DNA from: Persea americana
Lineage: Eukaryota > Streptophyta > Magnoliopsida > Laurales > Lauraceae
NCBI GenBank assembly: GCA_029852735.1
Contig: CM056817.1
Coordinates: 4,216,501-4,280,500 of the forward strand
DNA length: 64,000 nt
Direction: 5' to 3'
Position 1 is the first letter of the stretch. Each line of letters starts with the position of its first letter. The notes below the pieces were generated by a model. It was not told the origin of the DNA. It did no database searches and saw only the letters and a list, made by a program, of their open reading frames with translations. The translations under genes were made by a program, and so were the position numbers. Below are positions 23,966 to 38,100 of this stretch, piece by piece.

Positions 23966-24981
23966 AAACACCCAATATGGGCACTTTTGGAGCGCCCCCC
24001 CACCCCCCAGTGGGGCTTCTTCGGAAAACGAGAACCTGCAAATTTGGATTCAAACGATTTAATGGATTCTGGAAATATGCTGCTTCTGTTTTTTTTATTC
24101 TTTTTTTTTTTTTTATAAGTTTGTGTCAATCAGATTTGGAAGATTGTTACATGCAACAAAAAAGTTTTTGTTGTCTTGAGAACACAAGAACATAGTTAAT
24201 ATGCAAGTTAGTAAAAAACTTGACGAAGCCTTGATGTTGTTTTTTCCTTTTTTTTTCTCTCTCTCTCATTTAGATTTCCTTTGAATGGTCATTTTGGAAA
24301 ATCATTATTTCCAATACTAGAATGCAAAATGTTTAATACAGCTTATAGATTTTTTTTTTTTTTTTTTTGGGATGTGGTCTTTATTTCTTCTCCTTTTGTT
24401 GGGCTTTTCTGAAAGTAGAAGCTTGATATTTATTCCTTCTTCTCTGGTAAATACTCATCCACGTACTTAGACACCCTCTATCCCAGTCCCTCACCATCGG
24501 CGCTACAACTAGGGATCCATCCCTGATTGCTTCTATGGAGTGAGGTGCTTCTCCACTGGATTGACCCAGGATTTTCGCTTAGATGGGGCTAAAATTTTTT
24601 TTAAAATGATTTTCACATTAACAATAGCAAAAGAGAATATATTTCATTTAAATAAATGCAAAACATTTAACTACATCTTGTTGCTACCTACTTTCCTCCA
24701 CAAGAAAAAAAAAAGATGCAACCTCCTATGTAAAAGAGAATTTAAGGGATTTGGAATGACAGTAATGTGACACAACCATGGATTATGGAATTGGAGGAAA
24801 CTCTAGTTCATTCAAAATGTTCACCCAATCTCACCAAATCAAAGAACCCTGGATCTAACACATAATACAGACAAAGCAAATGAGAATTCCATATGCTTAG
24901 GAGTTAGGACATTTTAATAATCTTCAAAGACACCACCTTCATGAGGTCAGGCGAGTGAAGCACTAGGATATCATCGATTAA

Positions 24982-25293
24982 GTGATTCTCATAATTGACA
25001 ATGCTCCATTAAAATGGAGTTCTCCCCTTCAGGCCTGTAGGCCATGTGCAATCATGTCATGTGGACCAACGACACATCAATAGAATACTTGCTCACAAGT
25101 CACAACAATCTAACAATAAATAAATAGAACAAAATAACTGATTTTCATAATTGACAATGCTCCATTAAAATGGAGTTCTCCCCTTCAGGTCTTCAGGCCA
25201 TGTGCAATCATGTCATGTGGACCAACGACACATCAATAGAATACTTGCTCACAAGTCACAGCAATCTAACAAGAAATAAATAGAACAAAATAG
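24982..25293 (+). repeat. Tandem duplication of about 156 bp
   Basis: The phrase 'ataattgacaatgctccatt' starts at 24,991 and again at 25,147. The units run through 'caatcatgtcatgtggacca' and 'aataaatagaacaaaata', with only a few differences. It is non-coding. Confidence 0.9.
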
Positions 25294-26160
25294 ACATCGA
25301 TCAAACCAATTCGAAGCATAAAGCATTGGCAACACCTTTTTATAATTTACAGCCCCCAAGTCCCCATGGTTCAAAATCCAACCCCAGAATTGCCCCATCT
25401 TAGAATCTCTGCTCTTGCATCTCTTCTCATAAGTGGGCCTTCCAGGGGGAAATTCCATCCACAAAACATAACTCAGAAATATCCAAACCATGCCTCAACC
25501 TCTACATGAAACCCCAATCAATCAATCATAATGCAAACACAATTCTTTATTTCAAAACATATAACGCCAAAAGAACAAAAATAACAATAAAATATTTCAG
25601 ACTCACATGATTTTTCAAGTCTGTCAAAAATTGGAAAAAAAAAAAAAAAGAAGAAAAGAATGACCATGTTACAAAATTGCAATTTTACCAATGCTTACAA
25701 GTTACAAGAAGATATTCCATCACCAAACAAACATAGAAAAATCCCAACCGTGCCTCAAATTGCACATAAAACAACAAATAACACAGAAAATCAAATAATC
25801 CCATAAGATTCAGCAACAATAACAATAAAAGCATTAGTCGACAAATCTGACCCATTCACAAATCAAACAAAAACACAAGACTCACAAAACCAAAAATCAA
25901 GTAATGTAACAAAGATGACCATAAATAAAAAAAAAACGTTAAAGCAACACAATTCTAACCCTAACCACCAAACAGAAACCAAACAAACAGAACCCTATCT
26001 CTTTTGTGCAGAGCCTAAAATAATGAATGAAATCATAGAAAATAGGAGGGAGAGGGAGAGAGGCAATAGAGAAGTACCATTCAAAAACAAAAAAGGAGGC
26101 GACAGAGAAGAGACACACAGAGAGGGAGAGGGAAGGAGAGAGAGGGAGAGAGATTTTCAT
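25294..26160. other. A-rich interior of the composite element
   Basis: No gene is supported. The + strand is very A-rich (25,500-26,000) and then purine-rich (GAGA, 26,048-26,155). Open frames here follow from that composition and have no conserved features. Confidence 0.5.
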
Positions 26161-26418
26161 TTACCTGAAGCCAAGAGATCGTTCATGCACTAGAAGAGGA
26201 AGAAAGGGCTGACTGCTGAGGGTTTTTTTCGCCTAGGTTGAAAGGAGGAAGAATGAAAGAAGTGGCGTGGAAGGCTTTTCTTGAACGAATGCTTAGTTTT
26301 GACTTTTGATACATGTGGGGGCATGGGCCAGGGGGCCATTACGATTTTAAAGGGAGTTCTGGATTTGATCTGGGGTGACCGCCCCGGATGGAAAACACGT
26401 GGGTCTGCCCCTGCTTGG

Positions 26419-26774
26419 CAACATGAATAAAGGATTTCTTATGGTTTAACATTTCTAGGATGCATTTTGTTTTGGGACTGTGACTATTTTTTGGTGAGAA
26501 GAAGATCTCACTAAAACAAGGAAATAAAGAAGACAACAGCCACTGACCCAAAAACACAATAGCGAAAGGGCACAGGGTACATTGCCCCCAAACCATACAG
26601 AAGAGTTCCCTAAATGACCAACTATTGCAATATTATGGCACTGTTACAATATTAATATTACGTCAGGTCTTTGTTTTTTTTTTTTTTTTGTTTTCTTGTG
26701 TTCTTTATCCAGTTTTCTCAGAACATGAAAAATTAGAATGACAGAAGGTGAATTATCTGAATTATCCAGGAACA
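26419..26774 (+). promoter_or_regulatory. Upstream region of IF-3 (5' UTR or proximal promoter)
   Basis: This is the only unique-looking DNA between the right arm of the inverted-repeat element and the IF-3 start codon. No TATA box at a usual distance and no telo-box could be assigned. A poly-T run lies at 26,674-26,688. Either transcription starts within this stretch, or an upstream non-coding exon exists beyond or inside the transposon. That choice is open. Confidence 0.35.
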
Positions 26775-27911
26775 ATGGCAATTTTGGGGAGCATCAGGCG
26801 GGCGAGAGTCGAATGCTTTTCCTATCAATGCAAGAGATGGTACTCTCATATATATGGAATTAATTTTATGAATGATGCTGTTGGAGGGAGGAGAGTTCAG
26901 ATCTTAGGGTATGGGAGGACGAGTGAGCAATTTTCTGCTACAAGATCTTTTGCTGCTCCTGTCCAGGTGGTTGTCAAGTTCTATAGCAAGTTGCAACTCT
27001 CATTCACCTTTTTCTGAACTCTTCTCTTTGAATGATCAATAGCTTGTGGTTGATTGAAATTCAGGCTAAACCGAAGGTAGAAGCAAAACACACAGGAGGG
27101 CCTAGGCTTAATAAGGCAATCACTTCTGAGTTTGTTAGGCTCGTCACTGATGAAGGTATGTTTCTTCTTTCCAAATGCAAATATCTTTCTACATTTTGTT
27201 AGCCAGCCATAATCTAGTGCATTGGTTTAGGCATTGTCCTAGTAGGGCATACCACTACAAGTCCTGGAATTTAAGTTTGTGAGTACTAAATCCCAAGTAA
27301 ATCTTTATAAATCTTATTATGTCTTTTGGCCTAATTTCATTTTTTAAAAACGTACTTCTTCTTCTTCAACTTTTCTGAAAACAAACCACTATACGTGCTA
27401 AAAAAGGAACAAGAAAACGTTCGAGTGATTTCTTTGTCATTGTTTTTTGAACTGTAGGGTTCCTTTCCTTGGTTTATTATGGAACTATAAGTTTTGTAAT
27501 ATTTTTTTTGGATATTTTTTGAATAAGTTCATAAGTTTTATTATGTTTTCTGTGGACATTGTGTAAAAAAAAAAAAAAAAAAAGGAGCTAAAAGAAACAA
27601 GCATCAAGCATCCTGTACAATGTGGTTGGTTGCCAGCATAGTCAATCCATCAGGCATACCTATAACCTCCTTTAGAAAATATCAAATTGTTAGTTGGCCC
27701 TTCCTTTCTGAGTTTATGATGGTTTTCATTGTACGAATCATCCCTGCCCAAGTTTGTTTTCAGGGCATAGTGTTGTTTCAAGACATGTGGCATTGGATCG
27801 TGCAATGAGGCTAAAGCTCGATTTAGTTGAGGTAGCTATTCAGCATTCTTTATTTTAATTCTGGTTTTTTTGACACTCCAAGTTACACAAGTAATTGACA
27901 AGACAGAGTGA

Positions 27912-27945
<34 letters not shown>

Positions 27946-29158
27946 GGTAGCTAATTATTCTATTGAAGAAAAACATATAAGATCACATTTCTAAATGGCC
28001 GTAAACTTCTACAAAAAATAGAACTGAATTTACTGCAATAGAAGGTGCGAAACTTTTTGAAGAAATTTTTTTGCAACCTAGTGGAGGCAGATTCAGTCGA
28101 TGCAATATAATGGGAGCAATGAGAATCTTGTTCACAGTGGATAATGAAGCCAATTGTTAAAGAGATGAAGAGAATGACTTCTTCCTCTATGAGTTTCAAA
28201 TTTGCGATTATTCCAAGGGATTGGAATGGAGAGGTATATTCCTTGGTGAAAGGGGAGTTACCAAGTTGCAAGTTATTATATGAAGCTCTCTTTGTAAATT
28301 TTCCTTTTCTCTTTGTTTGTCTATCTCTTTGATAGACACGTACACTTTTAAATGTTGTTTTAATAACATTTCATGCTATATCTTTCTCTCACAAAAAACT
28401 ACTAATAAAGAAAATAAAAATAAAATAAAGCAACAAAAATGTTCTTAGTATATTGTAATAACACCACATCAATCCACTCTTTCTTCTAAGTTAAAAGTAA
28501 AAAAAATTCTTGAATTTCAGAATTTTATCATCCCATTTTCTCCAATCTTTGTTTGAAGCGTGCAAAACCCAATTCAATGTTGGATATTCTCTTAGTTTTG
28601 ATATAAATTGACCTTTCATTTAATACCTTAAGGCATCTTAATTCTGAAGTCCTCGCTTGCATATTTTGATTTTGAACTTGAGAAAACAAGCAGCTGATGC
28701 CAAAATTATTGAAATTCTTGAGCTTGAAATGTGATTTTTGCATAGAAAATGTTAGCATGTTTCTATGAAAGCTAATTCAAATGACACATGATTAGATATT
28801 ATGGTTAGAATTGATAGTCAAAATGACTTCATCCAATGTACAGTGTTACTCTCATATGAAATTCTCAAACCAATCTCAATTCAAAGCAGTGCTGTTCCAA
28901 CTGTCTTACCTTATTGGGGAATGGGCCTCATAATGCAGATTCTACTCACTGGCTGTCCGAAGCATTGTTTAAGATATCAATGTTACTAGGAAAAATAATG
29001 AAGCTGAAATATTCTTTTTTGTTTTCTTTAAATAAAAGAGAAAATATTGTCCAAATCATCAACATTACTCATGCGGTAAAGAAGTGTTTACAAAGGAAAA
29101 AAAAAGGATGGAGCTCAATATGTATATGAACACTCTAGTACATGCCTGTTCTTCTTCT

Positions 29159-29189
<31 letters not shown>

Positions 29190-32100
29190 TTCTTTAAAAC
29201 CTCATACTCCACAAATTCTTAAAAGGGTTTTATTAATCACTAGATAATCTCTTAATTCTTAATTTTAAATATGGAAACACTAACCAAAATGAGTCGCTTG
29301 AATTGTGAGATTCAATAAAACAAGTATTGAATCGTAACATTCACACCTGAATCCTAAGATTCACCTATAAATGGGATTCATGGTATAGATAAGAATCTTT
29401 TTCCTTGGGATTTGGTACGAATTGTGGGATTTGGGATGTGGATTGTAGGAATTTAACAACAATGGTCCCAAGGAGTGACTTGGGATTGCGTCTTTGAGCA
29501 TCTCTATTTGCTAGGAGTAATGCCTATCCATTTCTCCCATTTGAGCATTAACATGAAAATTTCTAAATAGCATATTAGAGGAGTAATTTGCAGCAGAACA
29601 GATCACCATTAAAGAAATTGTTGCTAGGGTGCAAGACAAACTTGGATAGGGGATTTGCTATCTTTGCATCTGACTTCATGGAAAAATTTTTGCACTAGGG
29701 TTTACAAGATGTTCTATAGAGCTGGAGGCATAACAGATTGCTTCATACCTAAAGATTGACATACGGGTAAGGGCTGAGGCTTTTTCATTTTGAGGCATGG
29801 TTTGCGAGAAGAGGCTCATTGAGTGGCGAAGACAGTGGATGTGAGGTTGTGGGGAGGTCAATGAATCAGATCTCAACTGGTTCTGTTTGGACCGTATGAC
29901 AGGAAAAAGGGAATGGAAAGATTCACTTAAGCAAAATACTTCAAGATAACAGAATCGGAGGGATTAGGATGGTTCTACCGTTCTAGCCTACAGCTAAGGA
30001 AGCTAAAGAACCCCATTAAGACAGTCTGAGATGACACTGTGGAAGAAGACAATATAATCCGGTAAGCAAAAGAATCCCTGAAACCCAAAAGCAAGATCTG
30101 CTAAGCTCCTTGGTGGGGCACGTAGCTGATGGCATCTAGAGGCAAGTGGAGGACTAACTATACAACACTTGCGGTAAAACTATATCAGTCCAAATGCTTG
30201 AAGGTAATGAGGTGTGGATCTGCTCCTCACTGAATCTAAAGTGGAAGCGATCTTCACCTATGGTGGATAATGTGCACCCATCAGGCCATTACCCTTCTTT
30301 CTATGATTATCTGGTGGGGCATGGTGACTTCTTGAAGGGGTCTATATTTATTTTAGAAAAAAAAAACTAGAGCTCCCCTTACAATTTTACCCTTTTGTTG
30401 GATGACAATTTTGGACAAATCACCTTTCAAAATAAATAAATAAATAAATAAAATGAGAGTTGGAAAAAAATCCTAAAGCTTGATAATATCCAGAGGTGGA
30501 AGGACAAGCCTGTTACTATTAATACATATTGTGTGTCTTAAATGAGCAGAGGGTAGTCATCTCTTTATTCATTGCTCCTTTGCAATGAGGGTTTGGAGGT
30601 ATTTCTCTGGTTTTTTTGAAGTTCAATGGGTGTTGTCTGATACAGTTATGGATCTCTTTGGCAAGTGGAGTTCTGGGTCAGCGGATGAGGTACATTTTTA
30701 TGGGGTTGCTCTTTTTTGTGTTGTTGTGATCCCTGTGGTTGTTGAAGAGGAATCAAAGAGTTTTCCAGAATAATGTTGCCACCATGGAGTAGGTAGCGTG
30801 GAAGGCTCGCAGGAGAGTTATATCTTGGGCTCTATCTTTTTCAGAGTTCTACAGCTACGCCCCCTTTGATCTCTGAGATGCTGGCTTGAGTGTTGCAGCA
30901 TCATTGAAAGAAGTTGTTTTGTATGCTATATCCTTTTTTTTTTTTTTTTTTGCTGATTAGTCTTTATTAAGTTTAAGTTACTATTAAAACAAAAGAAGAA
31001 TATTTTTTTTTTCTGACTCAGTGGAATCTGTTCATGGAGGAGAAATTCCTGGAAATACTTGCCTAACCATTTCTATAAGCGGAAGGAAAGAGTTACCTTT
31101 ATTGCAGGGTTTACAATAGGTCCTTAGCTGGTAAGATGTAGAGATCTTCAATGAGATTTACAATGAACATGTTGTCCCAACTGAACTAAGATCAGAGGAA
31201 AGACTGAACCCACCTATATTACTTAATTTGCAAAAAGGCTATCAGCCTATAATATGTAAAGATCTCAAGTTAAGCTTATTATAAACTTTTTGGTTGAGCT
31301 CAAAAATATATAAAATTATCTCCTTGTTCACATATTATATTATCCACTTCATATGTTTGCAAATAAGGTAGAGGTTTGAACACATTTTAGTGTATGTTTG
31401 CACAGGTGCCAAATACAATATTGTATATAACTTCTACTACCTATTTGAGGAATTGGCCTAGGATAGACTGGTATAGTGAAATAGAATTCACATCGTCGAC
31501 CTCAACATAGTTGGGACAAGACTCTGATGGTGATGATGGAGATATAACTTCTTAGCAGTTGAGATCGTGACTCCCGCTTCTTCTTGACTTCATTTAAATG
31601 ATGCCCCTTGCCAAGTTGAACATGATGTTCCATACTTGAATAAGACTATAAACTATAATAATATGCTTATTGCATGGGGCATTGATACTCTGTAGAGTAA
31701 CTCGCAAGTTATATTTCTGATTTGAATTTATTACTTGTCATCAGTTCTGATATATTGTGACTATTCGCTTTGAAATGACTCTTTGAATTCTTCGGTGGTT
31801 GCTTGACATTTACACATGGGATGTGAAAGTTGGTTTTACATATGCAAATGTTACATATGTGAAACAACATCATATTTGTCAAAATCACGAATTTCACGAG
31901 TAAATGAGTACATCCATCCAACAATTTTAGATGTGTTTGGATTTTTCATAAATTTCTCAAAATGTATGAAGATTTAAGATATGTAACTAAATGTCTTGAT
32001 GCTTATAATTAATGTGGGAATAGTGAATGTTTTGGATCATGAATTGGAGGCCCACAAAACAGCAGAAAATCAGATCTATTGCTTGAGTTTTTTGGATGCT

Positions 32101-35100
32101 TTTCAAAACTTTCTCAAAATCAATGAAGATTTAAGATATGAAACTAAACATGTTGATGCTTATAATTAATATGAGAATATTGAATGGCTCTGATCATGAA
32201 TTGGTGGGCCACAAAAGTGCAAAAAATCATATCTATAGCTTTGTTTTTTTTTTTTTTTTGGATTTTTCTCATTCTCAAAATCTTTGAAGATTTAGAATAG
32301 GAAATTAAATGTTTCAGGATTACTTAGCTCTATAAAGAAGATGGACTCGGCCCACAAAAGTGAACATTTACGATGTAACCGTTTAACACCTTCTAAGGTA
32401 TGTAAATGAAAGGCTGACAAATGCCTCATTTACACACCATTTTCACACTATATAAATGAGTGCAAACAAACGTCATCATGCGTGACCGTTATGCATGTGC
32501 ATCATTTACTTTATAAAGAAGATGAATTGCTTGGATTGCCAATTTGGGGCCTATAAAAGTGAACATATACATATGTAACAATTTTCCACCTTCTAAGGTA
32601 TGTAAATGAAAGGATGATAATGGCTCATTTACACACCATTTTCACGCCTCCAATGCATCACGTCCGTAATTGAGTGCAAACAAACGTGATCATGTGTGGC
32701 CATTATGCGTGTTCATCATTTACATACGTGAATGACTGCGAATGCCGATGCAACTTTCCATCATGACATCAACATTCTATGATTCTTTGCATCTACGGTT
32801 GTTGCATGGTTCTTTTGTTGAAGTAACTTCTTTGTTTAACACTGTGCAGGTTGATCAAAATGCAAAGCCCCCTGTTTGTAAGATAATGGATTTCCATAAA
32901 GAGATCTACAAGCAACAGCTGAAAGAAAAGGATCGTTTAAAGGGAAAGGTGTGCTGTAATTTCTGCCTGCTGCTTCTTTCTTCTGATTTCATCAGAGCCT
33001 CCTTAATTTTCTCTGTATTGTAGAGAGCATTGTCCAAAGGCAAAGTAATTCCTTTCTTGATTCATTGGGATTTCAAGAAGTGTGATACATGCACTCGTGA
33101 TATAAATATTATATCAAAATATTGCATACGTGATGAATTAAGTGAGAATGAATTTAATATATAAAGTAATGATCCTAGATAGTTGAGATAATGCTATGAT
33201 GAAGATGGTGGTAAAGAATATGGAAGTCATGAGAATGCTGCATGTTGATCCTTGCAACTTGGAAAGGTAAATGCGGACCGTGGACGAAGAGGCCATGGCA
33301 TGTGGAACTTGCTTACTATTGCAATCTTGAAGTTGAGGTTGTGGGTTCAAGTCATGTTTCCAATAAAATAAAAGATATATGTACGGCTATGCAAGGAAGA
33401 TACAACAAATCATGTGAGTCTGAGATAGTGAGAGATAAGCATTAAAAAATTGCATGAAAACAAGGATTATGTCTAATGAGGACTCTACCATACTTCAAGC
33501 ATCTCATCAATAGTCTCCTTTGAAACCTCCACCAGCTCCCCAAATCTGCCTCCTATCTTCTCGAGGGTCCTCCTGTTGCAATCATGCAAATGAACCCCGA
33601 AACACCCTAACTAAAAAGTTCTGAGGATATGCTATTGTTTGATATCCATCGATCCAGGAAGACGGTTTGGTTACCTCCTCGTATCTCTTTATAACTGACC
33701 ATGCAACCTCCAGTCCTTCAAATGAAATCAAAATCTGCGACTCCCTACTTTTTCCATCTTTACTTCCATTATACCACAGGATTCACACATGCTACAAATT
33801 TGAGATATGGTCCCTCCCCTCCTCGTCTCACCAATAAGACTTCTTGCTAACCATTTTGAGTTACCCATGACAATCTTTCTCGACATGTATGCATCCTTAT
33901 CAAAATCCCCCTTAACAAAACCCACTAAGGATCTGTACCCTGAAACACTCCTTGCACCCCTGACTTCATTTATTCCCTAGTCCCCTCCTTTGTTTGGACA
34001 TGGCAAATATGCTTTGTTGAAATCATCCTTGATGCTTCTTGCCTGATGCTGGATAGACTCAAGTCCTGATCTGTTTCTTCTTTGAGACCAACCCCAAGAA
34101 ACTGTCATCATGACTATCCTTCTGCCCATCGCACTACATCCATTCAAGGCATCGATGCATTTCATTGCTATTCTTTCCTCTTTGAATCTAACAAATCCAA
34201 AGCATTTCCTTTTCCCTCTTCTGCGAGATTTCGGTATGAAGGCATCGGCTACATTACTATACCTGGAGCATGTTTCTCTCAACCAATACACTGGAGTGAA
34301 CTCAGGTAAATTGTCCACAAGCACAAGAGTTTCATCCTCTCATTCAATCTTGTTGCTTCTCCTAGTCCTCTTGCTTTGTTGCTTAATCCAGCCTCCGCTC
34401 TCCATTCCCCTTGAGAAGAACAGAGTTCATCACTATTATGTAGTTCTTAATTCAAATAAGCAAATTTACGACATGGTATAAATGTATAATCATAAATCAT
34501 TCATAGAGATTTGATTAGAGACATCATGCACAAGGTCTTGGATAGGAATATTGATAGTATGAGTCTGATTTTGATGATTGCTGCTGCATTCTACATGATG
34601 AGCTACAGAAATTTTGCCCTTCTGGATCACCCATTGAGTAATACCTTCCACACAGATCATAGTAACAATGGATCAACATTGTTGCTTGCTGCTTTCCAGG
34701 GCCAATACTGATGTGTGATTTTTCCAATTTACCGGATCGACCATGGCCAATAAGATACGTATTGGCTGATATTTTGATCATTAGCTTGTATTAGTTAGGG
34801 CAGAGTGGGTATGGACCGGCCGAAACTTTTGTAGCCTATCGCCTTTAGCTATTCTCAAGAGGATCCAGCTCGTGGGCCTCAAAGAACCAGCCCCATATCA
34901 TTTGAAAGAGACAGTTAAAGTCGCTTGGTGGGACAGGCCTATAGTTGGCCCTTTTGACCAACAAAGGACTAGGCCTAGACAGGTTTTGTTAGGCCAGAAA
35001 TTCAGGCCTGGCCCTGATCCCAGCCCAGGAGATTAGAAGAACTGAGAAACAGCTCAGTGCAGGCCAGGTTCAGTCTCATCTAGTCCGTTACCAGCCTTAC

Positions 35101-38100
35101 TGTTAGCTTCTGTTGGAATTCGATCTTGGAAAAGAACTTTCATTGAGCTTATATTTGTGGAACAATTAAGTGAGATCAATGCAGTGTTAGTTGAAGAGGA
35201 AGCTACCATTCTGCCATTCTTATTCATAATCTAGAATCTAGATTACATAGCCATTCTGTTTTCTGACAGAAGCTGCTATATTTGTAATCTATATTACAAA
35301 GCTACTCTATTTTCTGATGGAATTGCCATTGATTTATTTCAATTTTTCATGGTAGTAAACCTGGATCTCTTCCTGTATGATTACACCTCTCATTAATCAG
35401 AGCTGGCATTCGTTATATTGAAAAGTACCATTCTGCCAGTCTGCCGCTATATTTGACTTAGCCACTCTCTTTTCTAAGGAAATTGCCCTTGATTCGATCA
35501 ATTCTGGCATTAGTTAAATTGGACATTACCATTCTGCCAGTCTGCCACTATATTTATAATCTCTATTACATAGCCAGTCTCTTTTCTGAGGGAATTGCCC
35601 TTGATTTATTTCAATTGCTCATTGTAGTAAACCTGGATCTCTTGTATGATTACACTTCTCACTGATCTAGTCTCCCCATTCAGTCAATATTCGAAGAGGA
35701 TATTGCGAAAATTCATCTTCTTTTTAGATGACATCATCAAATATATGACTTTTCCCAACTTTGCTACTTATATTGTTTATTCATGGTATTTTGTTAAGTC
35801 AGGAAGCAAAGAATCGAGGGCTCGGTTTGCCTTCAAAGTTTTATCTCTGATCACTGGGAATTGAAGAACCCTAAACACTCTAACTTTCTGATGCAGTCTG
35901 CATTGACTCTACGCAAAGGCGATTGCAAGGAGGTCCGCTTTACAGGAAAAACTGTAAGTTCTTACATTCATTGTCTGTAGCACTTTTGTTTTCATTTAGC
36001 AATTGGTGGTTCTTAACTCTTGAAACGACTGCATTTTTAAAATGAAGGATGAGAAATGTTTTGTGAAAGGGTAAAAGATAAAAAAAACGAAAGCTCTTCA
36101 TTTGCAATCTAAGGGTGTATTTGGTCTAGGACTTATTGTTGCTTGTTAGATTTTAACAGATTGATTTTAAATGTGTTTTTCGGGAAGTCTGAAAGAGAAA
36201 GAAAACATTATGGTCCTGTTTATCGCAGTTTTTAATATTTGCCAATTATTTTGTCATATTGTGTTAGCTTGTCATTAGGTTTCAATAAGATTTCTCAGCT
36301 TGTAGACTACTATACTCAGCTATTTGTGCATGGCCAGCATATCCATTCTGACCAACAGGACACTTGTATTGGTACTTGATACTGAACTGATATTTCTAGG
36401 GGTAGAAGTTTAGCATATTGCCATATCCTACATACCAAGTCCATTATTTTGTATAATTGTTTTTGTTTTCTTGCTTTTCGACATAAAAATGTTAGAAAGG
36501 AATGTAAACAATGATATCATTAATTCAGGAATTTTTAAATATAAAATTTGGACAGCAGCGTTTGTATTAGTGTCCTAGATTTCCAAAAGTGCAGCATCAT
36601 GTCCCTGGTCCCTGTATCCATGTCCATATCTGTATCTGTATTTGTATCTGGGCATCATAGCTTGTAGAATCCCAGGAATTGAATATGCAGCTTTTTTGGG
36701 ATTGAACCTGTCTGAAGGGAAATGTTCTCCTATGAACAACTGCAAGTGCAATCCAGCAGTGCATGATCTGGCATCAAGTCCAATTTTACATTCAATGAAC
36801 CTTCACTCTTCGTTGGATTGAATCTCAAGAAAATCAACGGTTAAGATGCCTTTAAGGCTGTTAAATTGAGGGCTAGGAGAATCTGGTGGGACTGATTTTT
36901 TGGATCTTCCTTGTTCTTGAGAACTTTCAATTTGCCTTCCTCCAATTTGTAAACTTGCATGTAAGTGTGCTCCATGAGCTGGACTGCATATAAGCTATAT
37001 ACAATCTGCTAGTAGGTGAACATTTCCCACTTTTTGGATCGCCTCCTAAAGCTGTCTCAGCTTCAATTAGGCAAATTTTTCCTCTACCAACCTTCAAATT
37101 TTCCGTTTTCATCCTCCTCACTCAACTTGTCATTCTTCCATCTTAAATCCATCTTATGATATGCCCTTCCTATTGGTCATCCTTTGTCATATATAGTTGT
37201 TCTTTTGTTGTTAAGCAATTACGTGCAGCTTCCGATATAAATGTATTCATAATAACATTCAGCAGCACAAATTAAAGAAGCTTTGTAGGAACTATTGACT
37301 TTATATTGATGTCAGATATTCTTTCTCATCGCCTGTGTTTTCTAATGATATACTTGTCTCAAAAGATTGGGAATCAAACAAAAAAATATGGCAAGTTAAT
37401 TGGTTTTGTGAATACAAGTAAGAAGTTCTGAAGGCTGTGAAATACTGTGTGATTTAGTGGAATTGGGTTAACTATATGGATACGTCAAAAATCATCAGAT
37501 TGCAGTTGTTTTCGGCTAATTATCATTTACTATCCTTTTTTGTATGGACTTGATTATATCACACATGGAGAATAATGAATTTATTTCTGGTTTCCTCTTA
37601 ATGTTTCTTATAATTTTAGATAGTGGATGCTGCGTGCACAGTTATGAATGCTATGTCAGGAAATTTTAATAGTCTCTCCTGCTCTCTTCACTTGAAAACT
37701 CAAAGAACTTATATTCTGAACTTCTGAAGACGAATTCCCTTTTGTTTAGAAGAATCAGAACTCTTTCTCAGTTTTCTTCGCCCCTTTGTCCCACAAAGTG
37801 AGTGGGAGATGGAATGATGTTCTCAAAATGTCAAATTCGAAATGCCTAGGAAGTGGGAGTGTGGCAAGGTCACCTTGGTTACATAGTTCTGTGCCAATCT
37901 TGAACAGGTTGACTTGTGATGTTGTTACTTTGTAATCATGGTGTATATAACCCTTGATTCATATTGCTAGAGAACAAGAAAGGAGGTGATTCTGTGTTGT
38001 TCCTAATGACTTTCATTTTCAGGAACAAAAAGATCTTCAAATGAAAGCAGATATGGTTAAGAGGCAGATGGATCGTGGCTATCGGGTGAAGGTATGCCAT

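Larger units (their letters stand above)
18254..26418. mobile_element. Composite DNA element bounded by long terminal inverted repeats (hAT/Tip100-like ends)
   Basis: The left end (AGGGGCGGATCCACGTG, then CTGGGGCGGTCGCCCC) is the inverse of the right end (rc AGGGGCAGACCCACGTG, then CGGGGCGGTCACCCC). The match continues inward: TTAAAATCGTAATGG in both arms, and 'tgcatgaacgatctc' against 'tgcacgaaagatctc' near 18,418 and 26,190. The arms therefore span about 200 bp or more. The CAGGGGCGGA.CCA start resembles Tip100-type hAT ends. No clear 8-bp target duplication was found and no transposase frame is present. The interior carries a solo LTR, a hAT-type element and duplicated segments. The right arm ends about 360 bp before the IF-3 ATG. 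Confidence 0.6.
27832..30548 (+). other. IF-3 intron 3, 5' half
   Basis: Beginning of a 5,018-bp intron (27,832-32,849). It holds a TC microsatellite, a poly-T run near 29,165-29,188, a fragment of the GATTC-rich element (29,285-29,450), and otherwise AT-rich DNA in which I recognise nothing. Small open frames here have no conserved motifs. Confidence 0.5.

Noticed and set aside
25915..26193. 92-codon basic frame rich in Glu and Arg
   Set aside because: It results from a GAGA purine tract in the right part of the composite element.
31431..31546. A tRNA gene or functional Pol III unit
   Set aside because: No A and B boxes or cloverleaf could be built; only the SINE-like body is present.
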